A stretch of DNA of 13,953 nucleotides, from positions 1 to 13,953 of the forward strand of contig JAHFTZ010000013.1 of the NCBI GenBank assembly GCA_023265355.1, given 5' to 3'. The notes below the pieces were generated by a model that searched no databases, was not told the DNA's origin, and saw only the letters and a list, made by a program, of their open reading frames with translations. The stretch is from Terriglobus sp. GTDB taxonomy: Bacteria > Acidobacteriota > Terriglobia > Terriglobales > Acidobacteriaceae. The translations under genes were made by a program, and so were the position numbers. Below are positions 1 through 7,954 of this stretch, one piece after another. The first letter of the stretch is position 1; every line of letters begins with the position of its first letter.

Positions 1-1
1 C

Positions 2-1942
2 TTCAACACGTATACCCGTAAGCAGTTGAGCGTTGATCTCGGCCGCCTGGTGACTGGCTTTGTCGGTACGCATAACTTCAAAGGCGGCTACTCCTTTGTT
101 CGGACCGGTAACAACGTAAAACAGATCTACGACTACGCGAATGTAACTCTTTATTACGGTAAAAATTATTCCGTAGGTACAAGCCCAACAGCTTGCGATG
201 GCATCATCGCTGCTAACCAGGCGGTATATGGTGTCACCGCCGCCACGAAAAATTGCCAAGGCAACTATGGATATGCCATCGTCCATGACGGTACCGATGT
301 TCTGGGCTCCATCAGCAGCAATGCTCATGGCTTGTACGTCCAGGACGATTGGACCGTTGCACACACCGGACTGACCATCAATGCAGGCATTCGTCTTGAT
401 CGCGAGTTTGTTCCACCGTATAGCCCTGGTGATCCCAGCATCACCTTCGGTTGGGGCAGCAAGGTCGCTCCTCGTATTGGTGGAGCCTATGACCTTTTAC
501 ACAACGGTAAGCTCAAAGTTTTCGCAAGTTATGGAAAGTACTTTGACATTCTGAAGTTTTCGCTGCCCCAGGGATCTTTCGGAGGAAACTACTGGCATGA
601 TTGCGTATACACACTGGATAGTCCCAACTTCAATCTTATTCAGCCCACCGCACCTGTAGGGCCCGATGGCTTCCGTCACTCCTGCGGCCTATCGGGCCTC
701 GCGCCGGGAGTTCCGGCGAATCCTGTCACGGACGTAACAGGTGCCGGCGGTAACGTTGGGCGATTTATTGAAAATATCGATTTCCGCGCAGTCAATAACA
801 GTTCGGACGATCCGGGAGTGGATAGCAGTATCAAACCGACTTCGCAGCATGAGTACGAGGCGGGAGCGGATTGGGCTGTTACACCAACCTTCTCCTTCAA
901 TACGCGGTTTGTACACAAAGCATTAGATAAGACAACGGAAGATATCGGTCTCAATGATACTTACGGTTTTTACATCGGAAACCCGGGTAGCGCGTACGCT
1001 GATGTTCTTCATCGGGCCTTGCCGAATGTCTATCGTAACGCTGTGAACAATAACGTCGCGGGTGCAGCTGCATTTCTGAATCCCGGGGGCATCTGCCCAC
1101 AGTGCCCGGCTCAACCCAGTGCGATCCGTACTTACAACGCATTGGAGTTTCGCGTGGAGAAGCGCGCCACGAATTATTTTGTGACCGCGTTTTATACCTA
1201 TAGCCGCCTTCGTGGAAATTACCCTGGACTTACAAGCACGTTTATCGCAGACGGCTCGGGTGGCCGCCACAGCCCTAACAATAACCGGTCGTTCGACCTT
1301 CCAAACATGCAGTTCACGGCTCATGGAACTCCGTTTGGAGGACCTCTGCCCACCGATCGTCCGCATTCGATTACGGCTCTCGGTTCTTATAAGTTGAAGA
1401 GCCTTCTGGGCGAAACCAGCCTTGGTCTTACCCAGATCCTTTCTTCCGGTTCTCCGATCTCAACTTGCCAGCCGCTCGGAGGCGCGAGTACGAGCGCTTG
1501 CCAGTTTGTGGAAGATCAGGGTGGTTTCGTGAACTATACCCGGGCTGCAAACGGGGACTTAGTCGCGGGTACCGTTGAACACAACCGCCGTACCCCGGTT
1601 TACTCGCAGACAGGAGCCAACCTCGCCCATTATGTCAAAGTGAGTAAAGAGCATGAAAATCGTCGGATCGGCGGCGAACTCAATGTCAGCAACCTACTCA
1701 ATCAGCACGCAGTCATGGCAGTCTATGAGTTACCTACCACTGCGGCGGCAACCATCACCACAAGTGGAAACCCTACCGGCACCGATTACAACGCACTTAT
1801 GACCGGCTTTGATTACACGGCCGTTGCCAACGGAAAACTGGCAAACTCCACACAGCCGAAGATTCTTTCAAATCAATACAATCTTCCCAACCTCTTTCAA
1901 CCCGCCCGCAACCTCCGCTTTAAGGTCGCGTTCATCTTCTAA
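2..1942 (+). CDS. TonB-dependent outer-membrane receptor, C-terminal part (5' end outside window)
   Basis: The reading frame is open from the first bases of the window, so the TTG at 26 is unlikely to be the real start; the N-terminal carboxypeptidase-regulatory-like domain and plug expected for this family lie upstream. What remains (about 646 residues) is beta-barrel: alternating polar/aromatic strands, a 'GLYVQDDW' strand followed by 'LTINAGIRLD', then 'APRIGGAYDL', 'EFRVEKR', 'YTYSRL' and 'DRPHSITALGSY', all typical of the large Oar-like receptors abundant in Acidobacteriota. It ends in 'LRFKVAFIF', a classic outer-membrane C-terminal strand with terminal Phe. Such receptors import large or scarce substrates using TonB energy; the substrate cannot be read from the sequence. 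The eight cysteines fall in four consecutive pairs in presumed loops. Base composition looks less GC-rich at third positions than in the genes to its right. Followed directly by an intrinsic terminator. Family assignment is confident, ligand unknown. Confidence 0.9.
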   Translation, partial: FNTYTRKQLSVDLGRLVTGFVGTHNFKGGYSFVRTGNNVKQIYDYANVTLYYGKNYSVGTSPTACDGIIAANQAVYGVTAATKNCQGNYGYAIVHDGTDVLGSISSNAHGLYVQDDWTVAHTGLTINAGIRLDREFVPPYSPGDPSITFGWGSKVAPRIGGAYDLLHNGKLKVFASYGKYFDILKFSLPQGSFGGNYWHDCVYTLDSPNFNLIQPTAPVGPDGFRHSCGLSGLAPGVPANPVTDVTGAGGNVGRFIENIDFRAVNNSSDDPGVDSSIKPTSQHEYEAGADWAVTPTFSFNTRFVHKALDKTTEDIGLNDTYGFYIGNPGSAYADVLHRALPNVYRNAVNNNVAGAAAFLNPGGICPQCPAQPSAIRTYNALEFRVEKRATNYFVTAFYTYSRLRGNYPGLTSTFIADGSGGRHSPNNNRSFDLPNMQFTAHGTPFGGPLPTDRPHSITALGSYKLKSLLGETSLGLTQILSSGSPISTCQPLGGASTSACQFVEDQGGFVNYTRAANGDLVAGTVEHNRRTPVYSQTGANLAHYVKVSKEHENRRIGGELNVSNLLNQHAVMAVYELPTTAAATITTSGNPTGTDYNALMTGFDYTAVANGKLANSTQPKILSNQYNLPNLFQPARNLRFKVAFIF

Positions 1943-1968
1943 CCAACGAAAGAGTTAGCGTCACAGGA

Positions 1969-1996
1969 GGGGAGCCGTTTGCGGCTCCCCTTTTTT
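1969..1996 (+). terminator. Intrinsic terminator after the TonB-dependent receptor
   Basis: A perfect 9-bp stem, GGGGAGCCG (1969-1977) pairing with CGGCTCCCC (1982-1990), closes a 4-base loop TTTG and is followed by six T residues (1991-1996). It lies 26 bases after the receptor stop codon. The T tract is present only in the + direction, so it serves the receptor and not the convergent oxidoreductase, whose stop codon begins two bases beyond it. Confidence 0.93.
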
Positions 1997-1997
1997 C

Positions 1998-3308
1998 TCA
2001 GATTTTTTCTGGGAGAGCAGGGCCGCGTGTGGGCTTTGTGGGTGCTGCGATCTTTACCGTGCGGCCAGTGGCTGCCGATTTATAAATCGCTTCGATGATG
2101 CGCTGGTCTTGCAGGCCCTCTTCGCCGGGGGTGTGTGGCTGGATGTTATTGCGGACGCAGGTGGCGAAGTGGTCCATTTCCAGAGCGAACTGGTCCTTGT
2201 CTTCGATGTTGGGTTCGAAGGTGGTGTCCTTCTTCTCGCTGCCTTCTCCGGTGAGCATGCTGTACCTGAACTTCGAGCCGTGATAACCAAATGCAGGCGA
2301 CATCTCGGCCCAGGCGTCACTGCCTTCTAGCCGGAGCATGGCAGAGCGGTGAACGTCATAGCCGGTGACGCATGTGGCGATCAGGCCGGAAGGAAAGTGC
2401 GCTGTAAAACTGCAGCGGGCTTCTACTTCGGCGAAGCGTGGGTCATCTTTCGGCTGATAGATGGTGGCGTGGACTTCGTCGGGCTCTTCACCTGAGAGGA
2501 AGCGGGCTGCGTTGAGGCAGTAAATACCAACGTCCGGCAGCGCACCGCCGCCAGCAAGCGCCTTCTTCAAGCGCCACTGACTTGGGTCGCCGGTGTTTTG
2601 CGAGTTTGTACTGAGGATGGACTTCAGCTTTCCGAGCTTGCCATCGGCAACCATCTTTTTGAGATAGCGGTTCATCGGCTCGTACTGCTGGCGGTAGGCG
2701 ATCATCAGCTTCACGTTCGCGCGGTTGCAGGCCTCGATCATCGCCTCGCAGTCGGCGGCGCTGTTGGCCATGGGCTTTTCGCAGAGGATATGTTTGCCGA
2801 TCTTCGCGCTGCGGAGAACGAACTCCTTGTGCATGCCGTCGGGGAGGACGATATAGATGGCGTCGACACCGGGCATCTGGGCCAGGCGTTCAAAGTGGGC
2901 GTAATCCGTGATGTTGCTCTCGGGAATGCCATACTGCGCGGCGACCTTCTGCGCCTTGGCGCGATCGCCGGAGACGAGTGCTATTGCCTTCGCATACTTG
3001 GAAGCGCCAAAAGCGGGGAGGATCTGATTTATGGACAGGCGACCCAGGCCTACGATCGCATAGCCCACGCGCGTGTCTTTGGGAAGGGAGGGACCGGGTG
3101 CGTGTTCCTCAGTTTCTGTCTCGCCGTGAATCTGGGAGAGATCGACATAATTCTGCTGCGGAGGGATGGTGGCAGTTGCAGAACTGCCCTGCGCTATGGC
3201 GCCTGTAGCCAGCGTGGTTGCGGCTACCGTGCCCGTGGCTGCGCGCAGAAAGCTGCGTCGCGAAACCGTTTCCGAGGTACCTGCAGGCGAAAGCTCTTGC
3301 TTGTCCAT
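1998..3308 (-). CDS. Tat-exported Gfo/Idh/MocA oxidoreductase, glucose-fructose oxidoreductase-like
   Basis: 436 residues. The N-terminus carries a twin-arginine signal ('SRRSFLR' at 16-22, then an Ala/Thr-rich hydrophobic stretch to about 40), so the protein is probably folded with its NADP(H) cofactor and exported to the periplasm. After a roughly 35-residue arm comes a Rossmann fold beginning 'VGYAIVGLGRLS' (81-92), then 'EKPM' (177-180) with the family lysine, and 'GGGALPDVGIYCLN' (253-266) with D259 and Y263. These match the Lys/Asp/Tyr catalytic arrangement of Zymomonas glucose-fructose oxidoreductase, and 'QILPAF' and 'GEEP' also recall that enzyme. The family couples oxidation of one sugar to reduction of another with tightly held NADP; the true substrate here is inferred, and a sugar dehydrogenase or glycosidase-like MocA relative is possible. 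The ATG at 3308 is the only start that leaves a sensible Tat n-region. No clear Shine-Dalgarno sequence. Its start codon interlocks with a possible start of the divergent rnr gene. Confidence 0.9.
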   Translation of the reverse strand: MDKQELSPAGTSETVSRRSFLRAATGTVAATTLATGAIAQGSSATATIPPQQNYVDLSQIHGETETEEHAPGPSLPKDTRVGYAIVGLGRLSINQILPAFGASKYAKAIALVSGDRAKAQKVAAQYGIPESNITDYAHFERLAQMPGVDAIYIVLPDGMHKEFVLRSAKIGKHILCEKPMANSAADCEAMIEACNRANVKLMIAYRQQYEPMNRYLKKMVADGKLGKLKSILSTNSQNTGDPSQWRLKKALAGGGALPDVGIYCLNAARFLSGEEPDEVHATIYQPKDDPRFAEVEARCSFTAHFPSGLIATCVTGYDVHRSAMLRLEGSDAWAEMSPAFGYHGSKFRYSMLTGEGSEKKDTTFEPNIEDKDQFALEMDHFATCVRNNIQPHTPGEEGLQDQRIIEAIYKSAATGRTVKIAAPTKPTRGPALPEKI

Positions 3309-3318
3309 GCGAAGTTGG

Positions 3319-6000
3319 ATGCGCGCAGCGTATTCTGCTTGTGTGTCTGGCCATCCTTATCCGCATACCGACCGCGATGTTTTGCGCCACGTCCAACGGG
3401 CTCCCGGTGGGAGAGCCGGGTACAAGCAGCTCGTGCGCGAACTGGGCATGGGCGGCGGGCGCGAGCGGCGTCTTCTCCTGGAACAACTTGCACGAATGAC
3501 CGCACGTGGCGCGCTGGTGAAGGTAGACCGCGACATGTGGTCGCTTCCCGACGCGGCCACGGAGCGCGCAAAGAGCGATACGGGTCGCCGTGGCGACGCC
3601 GCTCTGCGCGGACGATCGGCGACGCGCGAAAACCTTGTGGCCGGAAGGCTCGACCTCCATCGCGATGGCTTTGGTTTTGTGCGCACGAAGGATAGCGGTG
3701 GCGATCTCTTTATCCCTCCCAACGAACTGAACAGCGCGATGCAGGGCGACGAGGTGCTGGTGGATGAGGCCCCACCCACGCACGACGGACGTAGATCGGG
3801 CCGCATTGTTCGCGTGTTAACGCGCAAGAATCCTACCGTGGTTGGCATTTTTCATGTCGCACGCGGTGGGCGGTATGGCGATCCACTCCTGCGCGGCAAC
3901 TACGTCAAGCCTCTCGATGAGCGCATGACGCAGCCGGTGCTCATTCCCCCCGGAGCGGAGGTCGTGCGTGCGGGCGTAAGTACGGACCGAGTTCTTGGTG
4001 ATGAGGCACGCGCGCAGCAGCGCGATCTGCCCATGGGAGAGGTGCTGACTGCGGAGCAGATGGACGGCCTTGCAGTCGATGTCGAGATCACGGACTTTCC
4101 CGGCGTCGCGCGTCCGGCGAAGGGTCGCGTCATCGAAGTCCTCGGCGACGCCGATGCCTTCGGTGTCGATGTGGAGATCGTGATTCGCAAGCACCATCTT
4201 CCGCACACGTTTCCTGCAGAGGTTCTCGCGGAGGCCAAGGATCGCGCGTCCTATAACGTTGCGTCGCTGCGCGATGACGAGGTGACGGAGCGGGAGGATT
4301 TCCGTGGACTGCCGATCGTCACCATCGACGGTGAGACGGCGAAGGACTTTGACGATGCAGTGATGGTGCGCGACCTTCCCGATGGAACGTATGAGTTGCA
4401 GGTACACATCGCCGATGTAGCGGAATACGTTTTGCCGGGAACCGCGCTCGATCTGGAAGCGCGCCTGCGCGGCAACAGCGTTTACTTTCCTGACCGCGCG
4501 ATTCCGATGCTGCCGCAGGAGTTGTCGACAGGGGAGTGCTCCTTGCGTCCGGACGAAGACCGCCTCGTGCTCTCGTGCATCATGCAGATCGATGCGCGTG
4601 GAGAGGTGCTGGGATACCGCGTCTGCGAAGGCATCATCCGTTCCGCGCGGCGCATGACGTATACGAACGTGCAGCGCGTGCTTGACGGTGATCCCGCGGC
4701 GCTCGAAGAGTTCATGGAGTTCGTGCCGGAGTTCGACCGCATGTACGGCCTTGCACTCAAGTTGAACGGAAAGCGGAAACGACGCGGCTCGATTGATTTT
4801 GACCTTCCTGAGCCGGTCATCCAGTTCGACGCGCTCGGTGCGATGACGGGGATCGTGCGTTCAGGGCGCGCGTGGTCCAACCGGTTGATTGAAGAGTTTA
4901 TGCTCTGCGCAAACGAGTGCGTGGCACGGTGGATCGAATCGCAGGGCGTGCCGGGGATCTATCGTATCCACGAGATGCCCGACCCCAAGCGCATCGTGGA
5001 GTTCGAGGACACTGCCGCAGGATTTGGCTATACGCTCGGCGTCGGCAATCTCCCGGTGAAGAAGATCCAGATGAAGGGCGACCGTCGCGAGCAGCAGAGA
5101 CGTGGCGCGCGTGGCCAGACCGGTGCGCGGCGCGCCCCGACGCACGAGATCGTGGAAGAGATCAATGTGACGCCGCAGATGTACCAGCGGCTAACGGAGA
5201 AGATCGCGGGCAAGCCGGAGGAGCGTATTCTGGCGTACCTTATGTTGCGTTCGCTCAAGCAGGCGCGCTACTCCGAGAAGAACGAAGGCCACTTCGCCCT
5301 GGCTGCGCCAGCGTACACGCACTTCACGTCGCCGATCCGGCGATATCCGGATCTCATCGTGCATCGCATTCTGAAGACGCTTCTGCATGAAGGCGCTGAC
5401 CCCGAGGGCACGGCGGAGTTCGACGTGACTCCTCCGCAGGCGCGGCATACGGAGCTTGAGCCGCCCGTTCCCCTGAGCGAAATCGCTGCCATCGCGCAGG
5501 AGACCAGCGAGAGCGAGCGCCGTGCCGCCGATGCGGAGCGCGAGTTGATCGAGTGGAAGAAGATCAAGTTCATGCAGGACCGCGTGGGCGAAGACTTTGA
5601 CGCGATGATTTTGTCCGCGACGAAGTACGGGCTCTTCGTAGAACTGCATGATCTGTATGTGGAAGGCTTGGTGCCTCTGCACACGCTCACCGACGACCGT
5701 TACACCTTCCGCGAGCAGCAGCGCGAGATCTGCGGCGAACACACAGGCCGTTGCTATCGTCTGGGGATGAAGGTGCGCGTCCTTCTGGACCGGATCGACC
5801 GCTCGCAGCGCAAGCTGCAGTTCGCGATTCTTCCACCGACGGACGAGGAACTCCCGACAGAGAAGCGCAAGCCCTTCCGCAGCAAAACCCTGATCAAGAA
5901 AGAGAAGGTAGCGCGAAAAGCCGCCTCGTCGCGCCATTCTTCTCCTGATCGAAGCGGAAAGCCCAAGAAAAAGCCAAAAGGAAAGGGCAAGCGGCGCTAG
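3319..6000 (+). CDS. rnr: Ribonuclease R (3'-5' exoribonuclease, RNB family)
   Basis: About 893 residues from this start. It degrades structured RNA from the 3' end in the cytoplasm (mRNA turnover, rRNA quality control). Domain order: winged-helix domain (about 17-75, 'DRDVLRHVQ...GYKQLVRELG'), cold-shock domain 1 (about 105-160, 'DGFGFVRT'), cold-shock domain 2 (to about 300), RNB catalytic domain (about 320-685) with the four metal-binding aspartates D337, D343, D345 and D346 in 'IDGETAKDFDDAV', the late RNB motif 'HFTSPIRRYPDLIVHR' (668-683), S1 domain (about 756-835) and a Lys/Arg-rich tail (about 849-893). It is longer than the E. coli enzyme (813) because of inserts in the second cold-shock domain (about 213-250) and an Arg-rich loop near 585-607. 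Start is uncertain: the frame stays open back to 3166 but that would run antisense through the Tat signal of the divergent gene; ATG 3307, ATG 3319 and GTG 3343 are all possible, none with a good ribosome site. 3319 is the first that does not overlap the neighbour. Confidence 0.93.
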   Translation: MRAAYSACVSGHPYPHTDRDVLRHVQRAPGGRAGYKQLVRELGMGGGRERRLLLEQLARMTARGALVKVDRDMWSLPDAATERAKSDTGRRGDAALRGRSATRENLVAGRLDLHRDGFGFVRTKDSGGDLFIPPNELNSAMQGDEVLVDEAPPTHDGRRSGRIVRVLTRKNPTVVGIFHVARGGRYGDPLLRGNYVKPLDERMTQPVLIPPGAEVVRAGVSTDRVLGDEARAQQRDLPMGEVLTAEQMDGLAVDVEITDFPGVARPAKGRVIEVLGDADAFGVDVEIVIRKHHLPHTFPAEVLAEAKDRASYNVASLRDDEVTEREDFRGLPIVTIDGETAKDFDDAVMVRDLPDGTYELQVHIADVAEYVLPGTALDLEARLRGNSVYFPDRAIPMLPQELSTGECSLRPDEDRLVLSCIMQIDARGEVLGYRVCEGIIRSARRMTYTNVQRVLDGDPAALEEFMEFVPEFDRMYGLALKLNGKRKRRGSIDFDLPEPVIQFDALGAMTGIVRSGRAWSNRLIEEFMLCANECVARWIESQGVPGIYRIHEMPDPKRIVEFEDTAAGFGYTLGVGNLPVKKIQMKGDRREQQRRGARGQTGARRAPTHEIVEEINVTPQMYQRLTEKIAGKPEERILAYLMLRSLKQARYSEKNEGHFALAAPAYTHFTSPIRRYPDLIVHRILKTLLHEGADPEGTAEFDVTPPQARHTELEPPVPLSEIAAIAQETSESERRAADAERELIEWKKIKFMQDRVGEDFDAMILSATKYGLFVELHDLYVEGLVPLHTLTDDRYTFREQQREICGEHTGRCYRLGMKVRVLLDRIDRSQRKLQFAILPPTDEELPTEKRKPFRSKTLIKKEKVARKAASSRHSSPDRSGKPKKKPKGKGKRR

Positions 6001-6029
6001 GCCGGTCCATTCGCGTCTTCTTTGTCCGC

Positions 6030-6045
6030 AACTTATACAATCGAA
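6030..6045 (+). promoter_or_regulatory. Possible -10 element upstream of yggX
   Basis: The 61-base gap between rnr and yggX contains TATACAAT at 6034-6041, which offers a good sigma-70 -10 hexamer (TATACA or TACAAT). No convincing -35 hexamer lies 16-18 bases upstream; the best is TTCGCG at 6010-6015, a poor match. No terminator is visible in the gap, so yggX and the hem genes may also be read through from rnr. Weak call. Confidence 0.3.
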
Positions 6046-6061
6046 AGACAGGAGTTCAGCA

Positions 6062-6334
6062 ATGGCGAACATGGTATTTTGCGCAAAGTATAAGCAGGAG
6101 ATGGAAGGTCTGGACGAGCCTCCGTTCGACTCCGACTTCGGTCAGAAGATCTACAAGACGGTCTCGAAGAAGGCCTGGGGCGAGTGGATCGAGCGCCAGA
6201 AGATGCTGCTGAACGAGTACCGGCTTCAGCCCTGGACGCCGCAGGCGCAGGAGTTCCTGGTCGAACAGATGAACGACTTTTTCTACGGCTCTGGCGGCGA
6301 AGTGCCGAAGGAGTTCGTGGCGCCGACGGCTTAA
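6062..6334 (+). CDS. yggX: Fe(2+)-trafficking / oxidative-damage protection protein YggX
   Basis: 90 residues, the usual size of YggX. The sequence keeps the family pattern: 'VFCAKYKQEMEGLD' with the conserved Cys7, then 'GQKIYKTVSKKAWGEWIERQ', 'KMLLNEYRL' and a C-terminal 'FLVEQMNDFFYG'. In enterobacteria YggX limits iron-driven damage, helps protect Fe-S proteins and is proposed to buffer labile ferrous iron; it is a small cytoplasmic protein. The start is firm: AGGAG at 6050-6054 lies 7 bases before the ATG. It sits 61 bases after rnr and only 4 bases before hemE, suggesting co-transcription with the heme genes. An iron protein directly ahead of uroporphyrinogen decarboxylase and ferrochelatase suggests, as inference only, a link between iron handling and heme synthesis. 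Confidence 0.93.
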   Translation: MANMVFCAKYKQEMEGLDEPPFDSDFGQKIYKTVSKKAWGEWIERQKMLLNEYRLQPWTPQAQEFLVEQMNDFFYGSGGEVPKEFVAPTA

Positions 6335-6338
6335 TCCC

Positions 6339-7439
6339 ATGTCGATGACACCACTGGAACTTGGCCGCAAGGCCGCGCAGGAAGAGATCGCCGCAGGGGG
6401 CAGCCGCTTTGTGCGCGCCTGTCTTCGGCAACCCGTGGACCGTACGCCTGTGTGGTTTCTACGCCAGGCCGGGCGCTACATGCCGGAGTATATGGCCGTG
6501 CGCAAGCACCACTCCCTGCTGGAGATCTGCCGTAACCCCGACGTGGCATCTGAGGTGACGATCACCGCAGCGGAGCGCCTGGGCGTGGATGCGGCGATCA
6601 TCTTTGCCGATCTGCTTCTGCCGTTTACGCCGATGGGTCTGGACTTTGAGTTTGTGAACGGTGAAGGCCCCGTCGTGCATGCTCCCATTCGCACGCTGGA
6701 GCAGGTGCAGGCTCTGCGCACCGACCGCGCGGAAGAACTGAGCTACGTTGCGCGGGCGATTGAGAAGGTTGCGGCGCACTTCGAAGCTCCACGCGAAGAC
6801 GGCGACCAGCTTGGCATCATCGGCTTTATCGGCGCGCCGTTCACGCTGGCCAGTTACATGATTGAAGGCGCTTCGTCCCGCAACTACATCGAGACGAAGA
6901 AAATGATGTATTCCAATGGAGCGGCGTGGAAGCTCCTGATGCAGAAGCTTATCTCTGTGCTGGTGGAGTATGCGCAGCAGCAGGTGGAAGCGGGCGCGGA
7001 CGTCATTCAGATCTTCGACAGTTGGGCGGGTGCGCTCTCTGTGAGCGACTACCGGCAGTTCGTTCTTCCCATCACGAAAGAGCTTGTGCAGCGTGTGCAG
7101 GCCCTCGGTGTGCCTGTCATTTACTTCGGCGTGGATACGGCGTCGTTGCTCAAAACGATGCGTGAGACTGGAGCGGATGTTCTCGGTCTCGACTGGCGCG
7201 TACCTTTGGATGAAGGCTGGAAACTCGTCGGCAGCGGATGCGCTGTGCAGGGTAATCTTGACCCCATCGCTCTTTTTGCACCGGAAGACCTTCTGAAGCA
7301 GCGCGTGAAGGAAGTGCTCGACGCTGCGGGCAATCGCAACGGACACATCTTTAATCTGGGACACGGCATCGTTCCAGGTACACCCGTAGAGAACGTCATC
7401 AATGTCGCTCGATGGGTCCAGGAGATGAGCGCGCGATGA
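6339..7439 (+). CDS. hemE: Uroporphyrinogen decarboxylase (HemE)
   Basis: 366 residues, normal family length. Catalyses the four decarboxylations turning uroporphyrinogen III into coproporphyrinogen III in the cytoplasm. The N-terminal signature 'PVWFLRQAGRYMPEY' (37-51) contains the substrate-binding arginines R42 and R46; the key aspartate is D91 in 'FADLLLPF'; 'GFIGAPFTLASYMIEG' (162-177) is the second signature with Y173; the C-terminal 'NLGHGI' carries H342. All expected active-site residues are present. The gene starts 4 bases after yggX with no obvious ribosome site close by (an AAGGAG at 6308-6313 is too distant), so translation may be coupled to yggX; ATG 6345 is an alternative start two codons in. 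Its TGA stop overlaps the hemH start codon as ATGA at 7436-7439. Confidence 0.97.
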   Translation: MSMTPLELGRKAAQEEIAAGGSRFVRACLRQPVDRTPVWFLRQAGRYMPEYMAVRKHHSLLEICRNPDVASEVTITAAERLGVDAAIIFADLLLPFTPMGLDFEFVNGEGPVVHAPIRTLEQVQALRTDRAEELSYVARAIEKVAAHFEAPREDGDQLGIIGFIGAPFTLASYMIEGASSRNYIETKKMMYSNGAAWKLLMQKLISVLVEYAQQQVEAGADVIQIFDSWAGALSVSDYRQFVLPITKELVQRVQALGVPVIYFGVDTASLLKTMRETGADVLGLDWRVPLDEGWKLVGSGCAVQGNLDPIALFAPEDLLKQRVKEVLDAAGNRNGHIFNLGHGIVPGTPVENVINVARWVQEMSAR

Positions 7440-7954
7440 ACTTCTTTTACTTCCTCGTTGGTCTGCTTGCTGGAAAGAAGGTCGCGCCCGTCAACGAGAG
7501 CGCTGTGTTTCTTCTCGCACATGGCACGCCCGATGTTCTCAGCGAGATGGCGGCTTACCTCAAGCTGGTCACCGGGGGACGCGGTCTGCCGCAGCACGTC
7601 GTGGAAGAGTTGCAGCATCGCTATGCAGAGATCGGTCTGCGCGAGGAACCGACGGCGGAAGGTCCACACCTCACGCGCTGGACGCTGATGCAGGCTGCTC
7701 TGCTCGAAAAGAAGTTGAAGCAGCGCGTGTATGTCGGCATGCGGAACTGGAAGCCGTTCATCGCGGATACCGTCAAGCAGATGCAAAAGGACGGCGTGAA
7801 GAAGATCACGGCGATCTGCCTTGCTCCGCAGAACTCACGCACCAGCGTCGGTCTCTACCGCCGCGCGTTAATGGATGCCGTGGGCGAAAGCATGCAGGTG
7901 GAGTTTCTTGCCGGCTGGGCGGAGCATCCTTTGCTGGCAAGGGCATTTGCATAG
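7436..7954 (+). CDS. hemH: Ferrochelatase, N-terminal half, ending at an in-frame TAG
   Basis: 172 residues from the ATG that overlaps the hemE stop (ATGA). Ferrochelatase inserts Fe2+ into a porphyrin. This half holds the first of the enzyme's two Rossmann-like domains: 'FLLAHGTPDVLSEMAAYL' (usual strand-1 motif of the family), 'VYVGMRNWKPFI' (the conserved Arg/Trp-Pro porphyrin-side motif) and 'LAPQNSRTSVGLYRRAL', ending '...WAEHPLLARAFA' and then TAG at 7952-7954. The same frame continues immediately into the C-terminal half, so this is a nonsense interruption without a frameshift; read through, the whole gene would encode 371 residues with the stop at codon 173. The extreme N-terminus is odd: a hydrophobic stretch ('FFYFLVGLLAG') comes before the usual family start and might be a membrane contact. 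Whether this half is made as a stable protein is unknown. Confidence 0.85.
   Translation: MNFFYFLVGLLAGKKVAPVNESAVFLLAHGTPDVLSEMAAYLKLVTGGRGLPQHVVEELQHRYAEIGLREEPTAEGPHLTRWTLMQAALLEKKLKQRVYVGMRNWKPFIADTVKQMQKDGVKKITAICLAPQNSRTSVGLYRRALMDAVGESMQVEFLAGWAEHPLLARAFA

Noticed and set aside
3166..3318. An extended N-terminus for RNase R starting at 3166
   Set aside because: The extra residues are antisense to the Tat signal of the divergent gene and precede the normal winged-helix start; they resemble no RNase R N-terminus.
2598..3695. A 365-codon + strand open frame spanning the oxidoreductase and the start of rnr
   Set aside because: It overlaps two well-supported genes in the wrong frame or strand and shows no domain.
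5191..6072. A 293-codon - strand open frame opposite the 3' part of rnr
   Set aside because: Antisense to the RNB and S1 domains, with Leu/Arg-rich translation and no motif.
7952..7954. The hemH TAG as a pyrrolysine or other recoded codon
   Set aside because: No pyl gene or recoding element is visible, and TAG ends at least five other reading frames in the window, so it is used as a normal stop.
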